Below are positions 1 to 5,364 of a DNA stretch of 6,000 bases, in pieces. Position numbers and translations under genes: made by a program. Numbering within the stretch: position 1 is the first letter of the stretch; the number at the start of each line of letters is the position of its first letter. This DNA comes from Tannerella sp. (GTDB lineage: Bacteria; Bacteroidota; Bacteroidia; Bacteroidales; Tannerellaceae). The notes below the pieces were generated by a model, which saw nothing but the letters and a program-made list of their open reading frames with translations, was not told the DNA's origin and made no database searches. Location of the stretch: contig JAITQL010000118.1 in the NCBI GenBank assembly GCA_031288935.1, forward strand, positions 1 through 6,000, in the 5' to 3' direction.

Positions 1-28
1 ATACGCTGGCAAAACCCTGTCCGGACGC

Positions 29-380
29 CTGTCCTGCCCTGGGCAAGTGAGCCGGAGCGCTCTGGCAGACTTGCCCAGGGTTGGGCAAGCGATTTTGAGC
101 GCTCCGGCAGACTTGCCCAGCCTTGGGCAGGCGATTTTGAGCGCTCCGGCAGGCTTGCCCAGCCTTGGGCAGGCGTTTTCGAGCGCTTTCGCCGACTTGC
201 CCAACCCCGGACAGCCTTTTCGGGCGCTCCGGCAGACTTGCCCAACCTTGGGCAAGAGTTTCCGGGCGCTCCGGCAGACTTGCCCAACCTTGGGCAAACG
301 GTTTCGGGCGCTCCCGCCGGCCTTGCCCAGCCTTGGGCAAACGCTCCGGACGCTCCCGCCGGCTTGCCCAACCTTGGGCA
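29..380. repeat. 42-bp palindromic tandem repeat array (about 9 units)
   Basis: Nine units start at 29, 71, 113, 155, 197, 238, 280, 323 and 364, so the spacing is 42 bp with single-base slips (41, 43, 41). Each unit has a core close to TTGCCCAACCTTGGGCAA: 7-8 bp inverted arms around a 2-4 base centre, able to form a hairpin in DNA or RNA. The core is followed by a conserved 24-25 base connector rich in GGGCGCTCCGGC. The first unit (29-46) and the fifth (197-213) are the most diverged. Bases 1-28 look like a worn connector, so the array may start left of the window. Because 42 is a multiple of three, open frames with 14-residue repeats arise on the + strand, but the slips change frame, so I read it as non-coding. 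Bases 381-457 separate it from the FN3 fragment, and I see nothing recognisable there. Confidence 0.93.
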
Positions 381-457
381 GCGTCTGCGGAACGGTTCCC
401 GTCCGGCAACACTGAAATTTTCATCAAGTAACAATTAATAACATCAGAACAGTATGA

Positions 458-1033
458 ACAGACGGCCAGGCCACGGTCAACTTCACCGCCCCGGCCAACA
501 ACGGCGGCGCAATCACGGGCTATACCGTTTATTTTGCAGGAACGGGCGCCGTTGCAGCCACAGGCCCGGCCAGCCCGATCACTGTTACGGCACTGACCAA
601 CGGCACGGCCTATACCTTTGTGATTACAGCCACGAACGGTGAGGGAGAAGGCACAGCGTCGGTGCCCGTCGCCGTCGAACCGGACGTCCCGATGCCTCCC
701 CTCGAAGGCGCGGGCACGAAGGACGACCCGTTCACGGGCGACATCACCATGCCTATTGACACGGAGACGCTGACGCCCGACGACATCGACACCGGCGACG
801 ACACCGGCGACGACACCGGCGACGTGACCATCTATTACACGCCGGACTATACGGTTCTTCGTGCCTCCGTTGCGTTATCGCTCTTTTTTACCCCTAAATA
901 CTTTGGCTGTCGTCACAGTTCCCTTGCAAATGATGGCGAATTAATCTTTGAATCTTTGAATGTTGAATCCTTGAATCTTTTCATGGAAACTTTGGCTGTC
1001 GTCACAGTTCCCTTGCAAATGATGGCGAATTAA
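458..1033 (+). pseudogene. Orphan fibronectin type III domain fragment of a surface protein
   Basis: The frame opens after a TGA at 455-457 and reads TDGQATVNFTAPANNGGAIT, then a segment including TVTALTNGTAYTFVITATNG (about 458-670). This is a typical bacterial FN3 beta-sandwich with the conserved GYTVY strand and the LTNGTAYTF strand. A Pro/Asp-rich tail follows, with GAGTKDDPF and three DTGD repeats (788-823), then YYTPDYTV. From about 860 the frame enters spacer and the 89-bp repeat, and it stops at 1031-1033. FN3 domains normally sit in long secreted or outer-membrane multi-domain proteins, yet there is no signal peptide and no plausible in-frame start. The ATG at 454 is one base out of frame, and the first in-frame alternative (GTG 620) lies late in the domain. 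I infer a remnant broken at both ends. A gene expressed from the ATG by a frameshift or a sequencing error is less likely. Confidence 0.7.
788..823. repeat. 12-bp tandem repeat, 3 copies
   Basis: Three exact copies of GACACCGGCGAC lie at 788-799, 800-811 and 812-823, inside the frame of the FN3 fragment. They encode three DTGD tetrapeptides. The in-frame acidic linker is of the type that changes copy number by slippage in surface proteins. Confidence 0.9.
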
Positions 1034-1158
1034 TTTTTGAATCTTTGAATGTTGAATCTTTGAATCTTTCCATGGAGACTTTGGCTGTCGTCACGGTTCC
1101 CTTGCAAATGATGGCGAATTAATTTTTGAATCTTTGAATGTTGAATCTTTGAATCTTT
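901..1158. repeat. 89-bp tandem repeat, about 2.9 near-identical copies
   Basis: Units start at 901, 990 and 1079, an exact 89-bp period. The third is cut at 80 bases. Copies 1 and 2 differ at about four positions, and copies 2 and 3 at one. Each unit has a unique-looking half (CTTTGGCTGTCGTCACAGTT, then CTTGCAAATGATGGCGAATT) and an AT-rich half built of a 7-8 base micro-repeat (TTGAATC/TTTGAAT). The unit contains a small inverted repeat, CTGTCGTCACAG, altered in the third copy. Since 89 is not a multiple of three and each copy holds stops, it is not coding. The array fills the convergent gap between the FN3 fragment and dprA. I see no rho-independent terminator in this gap (860-1169). Confidence 0.93.
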
Positions 1159-1169
1159 GAAAAAGGAGA

Positions 1170-2288
1170 TCAGAGATTTAATTTGTACACGCTGCCCGGC
1201 AGGGCTTTCACGTGGCCGGCCAGTTCCAGTTCGAAAAGCATCGGCGAGAGTCGATACACCGGCATGCCGGCGGAGGTCGCCAGGTCGTTGATTTGCATTT
1301 CGCCCTTTTCAGCCAGCAGCGCCAGCAGCGGATGATCCGGCACACTGTCCCGGAAAGGCAGTCGGGCATCGGCGGCGCCAGGCGTTTTTTTCGCCGTATC
1401 CCAGCCGAGCGCCTCGGCCAGGTCGCGGGCGGAGGTGATCAGTCCGGCCCTGTTTGTTTGTATTAACCGGTTGCATCCGCAGGAATGTTCGTCGGTGGTG
1501 CGTCCGGGAAAGCTGTACACATCGCGGCTGTAGGAGAAGGCGATGTTGGCCGTTACGAGGGCGCCGCCCTTTTCGGCCGATTCCACTACCACCGTGGCAT
1601 CGGCCAGTCCGGCGATCAGCCGGTTGCGCTGCAAAAAGTTTTCGCGTACCGGAGTCGTTTTACTGACAAAATCGGTCAGCAAACCGCCGTGTCCCAGCAT
1701 TTCGACGGCGATATTCCGGTGAAAGGCCGGATAGATGCGATCCAGACCGTGCGCCAGAACGCCCACGGTAGGCAATCCGTTTTTCAGCGCATTCCGGTGC
1801 GCACAGATGTCTATTCCATACGCCAGTCCGCTGACCACGAGTACATCGGGAAACATCGCCGCCAGGTCTCTCAGCATCGCCTCCGTCAGGCTGCGACCGT
1901 ATTCCGTGGCGTTGCGCGTACCGACGACGCTGATCACGCGCGCGGCGTTCAGCTCCGCCCGCCCCTTGAAATAGAACGTCATCGGCGCATCCTGACATTC
2001 GCGCAGGCGATACGGATAGTCGTCTTCCAAAATGGAATAGACGCGGATTTTGTTTTTGTCTACAAACGCCAGCTCCTCTTCGGCCAGTTTCAGGGCGTCG
2101 GCACGCGATGCGACGATCTTGGCGACCGTCTGTTTGCCGATGCCGGGCACCTTTTCCAGCAGATGCTTCTTTTCAGAAAAAACGGGTTCCGGATTTCCGA
2201 AATGCTGAAGCAGGTGGCGCGCCAGCACGTCGCCGACGCCTTTGAGCAGGCCGAGCGCTATCGCATACCTCCGCTTGTCGTCCGTCAT
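1170..2288 (-). CDS. dprA: DNA-processing protein DprA (Smf)
   Basis: DprA binds single-stranded DNA in the cytoplasm and loads RecA on it, protecting incoming DNA in natural transformation. It is also widespread in bacteria not known to be competent. The 372-residue product has the full domain order. Residues 15-60 carry helix-hairpin-helix motifs (LLKGVGD, KVPGIGKQT). Residues about 75-295 carry the Rossmann-like core with VVGTRNATEYG (121-131), SGLAYGIDICAH (153-164), GVLAHGLDRIYP (176-187), RNRLIAGLADATVVVESAEK (221-240) and the SCGCNRLIQ segment near 269-277. Residues about 318-372 form a C-terminal winged-helix domain. The length is normal for the family and nothing looks broken. The ATG at 2288 overlaps the thioesterase stop by 4 bp (ATGA), which supports this start and suggests translational coupling. 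The stop lies 11 bp from the 89-bp repeat array. Confidence 0.96.
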   Translation of the reverse strand: MTDDKRRYAIALGLLKGVGDVLARHLLQHFGNPEPVFSEKKHLLEKVPGIGKQTVAKIVASRADALKLAEEELAFVDKNKIRVYSILEDDYPYRLRECQDAPMTFYFKGRAELNAARVISVVGTRNATEYGRSLTEAMLRDLAAMFPDVLVVSGLAYGIDICAHRNALKNGLPTVGVLAHGLDRIYPAFHRNIAVEMLGHGGLLTDFVSKTTPVRENFLQRNRLIAGLADATVVVESAEKGGALVTANIAFSYSRDVYSFPGRTTDEHSCGCNRLIQTNRAGLITSARDLAEALGWDTAKKTPGAADARLPFRDSVPDHPLLALLAEKGEMQINDLATSAGMPVYRLSPMLFELELAGHVKALPGSVYKLNL

Positions 2289-2698
2289 GGCTCCGGGTTT
2301 TTCTTTCGCGCGATCAGGCGGTCAAAAAATTCGCCCCGCGTCAGCTTCCCGTTCTCGACCACGACCGATTCCACCCGCCCCGAAGCCGCCTGTACGCCGT
2401 CCGGCAGACGGTAAATGTCCTGTTCAAACACCAGCTTCGGCCCCTCTTTCCGCAAGTTGAGGCACGACCGGAACCGGTTGCCGCTCCGCAGCGAATGTTT
2501 GAACCGGATGTCGACCCGCGAAATAAACGCATCGACGCCTTTTTCGTGCATGGCGCCGAAATTCTCGCCCAGCGTTTCCAGATATTCATGGCGCGTATGC
2601 TCCATATAACGCTGGTAATTGGAGTTATTTACCACGCCTTGCAGGTCGCACTCGTAATCGCGCACCTTCATTTCAATTTCAAAACAATATTCTTTCAT
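2285..2698 (-). CDS. Acyl-CoA thioesterase, 4HBT/YbgC-like hotdog fold
   Basis: This is a small (137 aa) cytoplasmic hotdog-fold enzyme expected to hydrolyse acyl-CoA or acyl-carrier-protein thioesters. The N-terminal region has the 4HBT signature: VRDYECDLQGVVNNSNYQRY (residues 12-31), with Asp18 in the place of the catalytic aspartate of YbgC-type enzymes, the GVV turn, and the start of the long central helix (YMEHTRHEYLE). Strands such as RVDIRFKHSLRSGNRF and KLVFEQDIYRL follow, as usual for the fold. The substrate cannot be deduced; 1,4-dihydroxy-2-naphthoyl-CoA hydrolase and short-chain acyl thioesterases belong to the same family. It is the first gene of a two-gene unit with dprA (4-bp overlap). 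No functional link to DprA is known to me, so the pairing may only reflect transcription. Confidence 0.88.
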   Translation of the reverse strand: MKEYCFEIEMKVRDYECDLQGVVNNSNYQRYMEHTRHEYLETLGENFGAMHEKGVDAFISRVDIRFKHSLRSGNRFRSCLNLRKEGPKLVFEQDIYRLPDGVQAASGRVESVVVENGKLTRGEFFDRLIARKKNPEP

Positions 2699-2728
2699 AC
2701 CTCTGTCTTTCTCTTTTTTTTCCGAACG

Positions 2729-2736
2729 CGAAGATA
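2729..2736 (-). promoter_or_regulatory. Candidate -7 box for the thioesterase-dprA unit
   Basis: Read on the minus strand this is TATCTTCG, one base from the Bacteroidota -7 consensus TAnnTTTG, and it lies 30 bp upstream of the thioesterase ATG. No matching TTG sits at the usual distance upstream, so the call is weak. The rest of the 214-bp gap (2699-2912) holds no gene I can support. A hairpin with interrupted arms lies at 2769-2796 without a T-run. There is no trace of another gene between the KdsC-like gene and the thioesterase. Confidence 0.4.
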
Positions 2737-2912
2737 GGTGATTTTTTCCGTTTCACTCTTTTATTGCCGTTTCGCGGGATCACTTTTTCCCGAAACAGGC
2801 AGTAATTTCACTCCAGTGGAACCCGGTCGCCGGTTTGCCCTGTGTACAAGGCATCCCTTCCGGCCGTTTTCATCCCTCGGGCAGTTCTCCGAAGCCTGTT
2901 ACGGTTTTTCTT

Positions 2913-3434
2913 TTACCATCCGAAGGCTTCGCCCCTCATCCAGCGATCCTGCGCCTTCAGCGTCTGTTCGATGATTTCGCGGGCGATGCCTTCGCCGCCG
3001 GGCAGGGAGGATACGTATTTGGCGATGGCCTTGATTTCGGGCGCGGCCGTGGAGGGCGCAACCGGCAGACCGGCGCGCAGCATGACTTCGTAGTCCGGAA
3101 TATCGTCGCCGGCGTAGGCCACTTCTTCGTCCTTCACGCCCGTTTTCAGGAGGAAATCTTCGTAGTCGCGTATCTTCACCGCGCTGCAGAGGTAGATGTG
3201 CTGCACGCCCAGACGGGCGTATCGCGTGCGGATGTTTTCGGTGTATGCGCCGGTGATGATGCCGGTCGCGTAGCCGTACTTGACGGCCAGTTGCATCGCG
3301 TAGCCGTCCTTGATGTGGGCGGTGCGCATGGGGTCGCCGTTTTCGGCCAGCGCAACGCGGTCGGACGACAGCACGCCGTCCACGTCGAACACGAACGCCT
3401 TGATTTTGCGTAAATCGTAGGGTATACTACTCAT
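2913..3434 (-). CDS. kdsC: KdsC-like HAD phosphatase (3-deoxy-D-manno-octulosonate 8-phosphate phosphatase)
   Basis: This family hydrolyses Kdo-8-phosphate to Kdo and phosphate in the cytoplasm, the step before CMP-Kdo formation for lipopolysaccharide inner core. The 173-residue protein is a C0-type (capless) HAD enzyme of normal length. HAD motif I is FVFDVDGVLSS (15-24; nucleophile Asp17, acid/base Asp19). Motif II is GIITG (Thr61). The motif III lysine is probably Lys87, and motif IV is AYAGDDIPD (107-114; Asp110 and Asp111). The C-terminal LPGGEGIAREIIE (144-156) matches the GG-G-A-RE segment typical of KdsC. Some relatives act on other sugar phosphates such as KDN-9-phosphate, so the exact substrate is inferred. 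It overlaps the end of the DUF2520 gene by 8 bp and is the last gene of that operon. Confidence 0.88.
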   Translation of the reverse strand: MSSIPYDLRKIKAFVFDVDGVLSSDRVALAENGDPMRTAHIKDGYAMQLAVKYGYATGIITGAYTENIRTRYARLGVQHIYLCSAVKIRDYEDFLLKTGVKDEEVAYAGDDIPDYEVMLRAGLPVAPSTAAPEIKAIAKYVSSLPGGEGIAREIIEQTLKAQDRWMRGEAFGW

Positions 3435-4194
3435 GTCTTGTTTCTTTATAAATATGATGGCTGAGGAGTTGATAAATTTCTTTCATGTCCGGGTCGGTCA
3501 GCAGCGACAGATGACGTTCGATGACGTTGCGGTCGTTGCGGACGGCCGGCCCGGTCTGCGCCTGCCGGGGCGTCAGGTCGTGGATTTTGGCGGCGGTTTC
3601 GTCCACAAGGGGAATCAGCACGTCGGCCGGGAGACCCTGTTCGGCCAGAATCCGGCCGGCCAGCGCGTACATGTGATTGCTGAAGTTGCAGGCGAAAACG
3701 GCAGCCAGATGCAGGTATTTCCGGCGGTCGGAAGCCAGCGTGCGCACGCAGTCCGACAGCTGTGCGGCCAGCCGGAACAGCAGGGTCTCGTCGTCCGGCC
3801 GGCAGGCTTCCACAAAACAGGGAATCCGCCGGAAATCCGTCGTGCGGCTGCCGGAAAACGTTTGCAGGGGATACAGCACGCCGTAACGCCCGGCACGGCC
3901 TTTGAAGACGTCCATCGGCACGCTTCCCGCCGTATGAATCCACAGCCCGCCGTTGGGCGGTATCCGTGCGGCGAGTTCCGGCAGCGCGTCGTCGGTCACG
4001 GCAAAGACGTAGAGATCGGCATCCGTGCGGATCCTGCCCGCGTCCGCCGTCCACGCCGCGCCCAGCCGTCCGGCCAGCGCCCGCGCCCGCGCCTCGCTGC
4101 GGCTGTACACCTGCACCGTCTCGCATCCCGCCCGCTGCAACGCCGGCAACAGATGGACGGCTACATTCCCCGATCCGATGGAAACGACTTTCAT
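3427..4194 (-). CDS. Rossmann-like and DUF2520 domain protein (putative NAD(P)-dependent oxidoreductase)
   Basis: The protein has 255 residues in two parts. Residues 1 to about 125 form an NAD(P)-binding Rossmann fold, with the glycine-rich loop GSGNVAVHL (7-15) after the first strand, then VQVYSRS (27-33) and WIHTAGSVPMD (85-95). The C-terminal DUF2520 part is all-helical and contains YPLQTFS (108-114), HLAAVFACNFSNHMYALA (162-179) and TGPAVRND (214-221), which are the conserved blocks of this family and resemble ketopantoate or F420-dependent reductase architecture. The substrate is unknown to me. The gene starts 9 bp after the nitroreductase stop and its end overlaps the KdsC-like gene by 8 bp, so the three genes are almost certainly co-transcribed. 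I recall a DUF2520 gene beside a KdsC-type phosphatase gene in other Bacteroidota, which may hint at a related role, but that is inference. Confidence 0.86.
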   Translation of the reverse strand: MKVVSIGSGNVAVHLLPALQRAGCETVQVYSRSEARARALAGRLGAAWTADAGRIRTDADLYVFAVTDDALPELAARIPPNGGLWIHTAGSVPMDVFKGRAGRYGVLYPLQTFSGSRTTDFRRIPCFVEACRPDDETLLFRLAAQLSDCVRTLASDRRKYLHLAAVFACNFSNHMYALAGRILAEQGLPADVLIPLVDETAAKIHDLTPRQAQTGPAVRNDRNVIERHLSLLTDPDMKEIYQLLSHHIYKETRHE

Positions 4195-4203
4195 ACCCGA
4201 CGG

Positions 4204-4731
4204 CTACCAGCGATCCGCATGTACGTTTTCCCACAGCAGGTGCGCTTCGTCGAACGGTTTGCGCACCTGATCCTTGTGTCCGAATCCGATGATGGACAGG
4301 ATGCCGAACGTATCCGGAATACCGAGCCAGTCACGCACCTGCTGTTCGGCATCCGCGCCGTCGCCGGCGCTGCGTCCGCGCACCTGGCACCAGCAGCTTC
4401 CCAGCCCCAGGTCTTCGGCCTGCAACTGCATGTAGATGGAGGCCACGGAGGCGTCTTCTATCCAGACGTCGCTTTTGGTGCGGTCGCCGGCCACAACGAC
4501 GGCCAGCGCGCACTGTTCGATGAACGCCGCGCCGACGCTTTTGCATCCGGCCAGCCGTTTCAGCGTCGGCTTGTCTTCAACGGCCACAAACTGCCACGAA
4601 AAGGAACTTTTGGAAGTCGGCGCCATCAGGGCGGCCTTCAGAATCAATTCCGCCTGTTCGGCCGAGAGCGGTTCGGGCGTAAATTTGCGCGTGCTCCGGC
4701 GGGCGGTAATCAACGATGTAAAACGGTTCAT
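4204..4731 (-). CDS. Nitroreductase family protein (FMN-dependent)
   Basis: This is a cytoplasmic flavoprotein expected to use NAD(P)H and FMN to reduce nitroaromatics, quinones or an unknown physiological substrate. The 175-residue sequence shows the family landmarks: ARRSTRKFTPEPL (10-22), the FMN phosphate-binding arginines; ALMAPTSKSSFSWQFVAVED (34-53), the FMN-contacting block with the W-F-A-V strand; the helix ASVASIYMQLQAEDLGLGSC (94-113); and the C-terminal IIGFGHKD and KPFDEAHL (147-166). It is shorter than NfsB-type enzymes (about 215 aa) but fits the small nitroreductases common in Bacteroidota. It is the first gene of the operon. A good promoter match lies about 30 bp upstream of the ATG at 4731. 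The short AT-rich leader lacks a strong ribosome binding site, as is usual in this phylum. Confidence 0.9.
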   Translation of the reverse strand: MNRFTSLITARRSTRKFTPEPLSAEQAELILKAALMAPTSKSSFSWQFVAVEDKPTLKRLAGCKSVGAAFIEQCALAVVVAGDRTKSDVWIEDASVASIYMQLQAEDLGLGSCWCQVRGRSAGDGADAEQQVRDWLGIPDTFGILSIIGFGHKDQVRKPFDEAHLLWENVHADRW

Positions 4732-4760
4732 ACTTTTTATTCATTACATTTCAGGGACGG

Positions 4761-4792
4761 CAAAGGTAAACACTTTTCAGGGATCCGTGCAA
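4761..4792 (-). promoter_or_regulatory. Bacteroidota-type promoter for the nitroreductase-DUF2520-kdsC operon
   Basis: On the minus strand TACCTTTG (4768-4761) matches the -7 consensus TAnnTTTG exactly. A TTG (4792-4790) lies 21 bp upstream in the -33 position. Transcription would begin near 4754, giving a leader of roughly 20 bases before the ATG at 4731. Confidence 0.72.
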
Positions 4793-5009
4793 GTGCAACT
4801 TCCGGCCTTGACCTTTTTTGTTTTCTATTACGAAAACGCTGTCATTCCGCTGTCGCAGTCTTATTTTTATGTCCTCGTTCCGAACGGAGGCAAAGCGCTT
4901 TTCCGATGTAACCGTTCCGTCCCGGTGCAAGCAATAAACAAAAACTGTGTGCGGGATCTGTTCAGGCCTCGTTGACTTCCGCCGGAATGAAATTTCTTTT
5001 TCCTTTTCT
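4793..5009. other. Divergent intergenic region between two promoters, no gene seen
   Basis: These 217 bases separate the leftward operon promoter from the rightward sigma-factor promoter. Open frames exist on both strands but show no recognisable protein and would overlap the promoters. A 6-bp inverted repeat, GTTTTC/GAAAAC with a 6-base centre, lies at 4820-4837, and another 6-bp pair, GAACGG/CCGTTC, at 4882-4917. Either could be an operator or chance. Otherwise I see nothing. Confidence 0.6.
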
Positions 5010-5040
5010 TTTGTTCTATCAAAAGAAAAACTTATTTTTG
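5010..5040 (+). promoter_or_regulatory. Bacteroidota-type promoter upstream of the ECF sigma gene
   Basis: TTTG (5010-5013), a 19-bp spacer and TATTTTTG (5033-5040) fit the Bacteroidota housekeeping sigma pattern TTTG / TAnnTTTG in full. Transcription would start near 5047, leaving a leader of about 310 bases before the sigma GTG at 5361. I found no comparable promoter between 5050 and 5360. Confidence 0.72.
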
Positions 5041-5091
5041 CGCCTAATTGGAAAATTATAACCCGCGCCGCAGGAAAAGACATTATTGATA

Positions 5092-5364
5092 ATGATAGAT
5101 CATAAAACCAATAAAGAATTAATGGGGGGGGTAAACCTAAAACTCAACCATTTATTGCATTTCATACGAGTAAACCGGATGATTTTGGGTATCCGGTTAA
5201 CTCTTTTTGCTGTTTGCTCGCGCATACCCGCTGTTGCCTGTATACCCGTCGCCGGGCTGTCTGCATACATGGTTTCCTTCATGTCGCGGACATACGTCCC
5301 ACAGTATGGCGCCGGCAGTGTTCAATCCTTTCTTTTTAACACAAGTAAAAATTACAGACCGTGA
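5092..5364 (+). CDS. Unrecognised leader ORF overlapping the sigma start (doubtful)
   Basis: A frame of about 90 codons opens at ATG 5092 (alternatives are TTG 5086 and ATG 5122) and ends at TGA 5362-5364, overlapping the GTG start of the sigma gene by three bases within GTGA. I do not recognise the product. With the ATG at 5122 it would begin MGGVNLKLNHLLHFIRVNRM, a basic segment followed by a hydrophobic stretch (MILGIRLTLFAVC and on to VAGLSAYMVSFM), so a membrane or secreted peptide is possible. Against it are the 8-G run directly after ATG 5122, the hairpin at 5173-5198 inside the frame, and no homology I can name. It may be a translated leader that couples to the sigma gene, or simply an open stretch of the untranslated leader. 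Confidence 0.22.
   Translation: MIDHKTNKELMGGVNLKLNHLLHFIRVNRMILGIRLTLFAVCSRIPAVACIPVAGLSAYMVSFMSRTYVPQYGAGSVQSFLFNTSKNYRP
5173..5208 (+). terminator. Terminator-like hairpin in the sigma-gene leader
   Basis: AACCGGAT (5173-5180) and ATCCGGTT (5191-5198) are perfect 8-bp inverted arms around a 10-base loop, followed after five bases by TTTTT (5204-5208). It lies about 125 bases after the predicted transcription start and about 150 before the sigma gene. It could be an intrinsic terminator working as an attenuator, or a protein-binding palindrome. The gap between stem and T-run makes it a weak terminator. Confidence 0.42.

Noticed and set aside
29..380. CRISPR array
   Set aside because: The intervals between palindromic cores are themselves conserved copies of one connector, not unique spacers, and no cas gene is present.
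901..1158. Iterons of a replication origin
   Set aside because: The 89-bp period is far longer than iterons (about 17-22 bp), no replication initiator gene is present, and the context is chromosomal housekeeping genes.
1485..2414. A 309-codon open frame on the + strand opposite dprA
   Set aside because: It lies fully antisense to dprA and the thioesterase end, whose conserved motifs are intact. The translated product has no recognisable domain.
2769..2796. Hairpin between the KdsC-like gene and the thioesterase as a terminator
   Set aside because: The arms are interrupted (5 + 4 bp with a 2-base bulge) and no T-run follows on either strand.
2835..3413. A 192-codon open frame on the + strand opposite the KdsC-like gene
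   Set aside because: It is antisense to the complete HAD phosphatase; its His/Gly/Val-rich translation is typical of a shadow frame.
3433..4911. A 492-codon open frame on the + strand opposite the DUF2520 and nitroreductase genes
   Set aside because: It is antisense to two genes with clear family motifs and tight operon spacing, it reads as Arg/Gln/His/Gly-rich low-quality protein, and it crosses the operon promoter. It is a shadow caused by high GC.
4751..5083. A 110-codon minus-strand frame upstream of the nitroreductase
   Set aside because: It covers both divergent promoters and has no recognisable domain; the nitroreductase promoter lies within its end.
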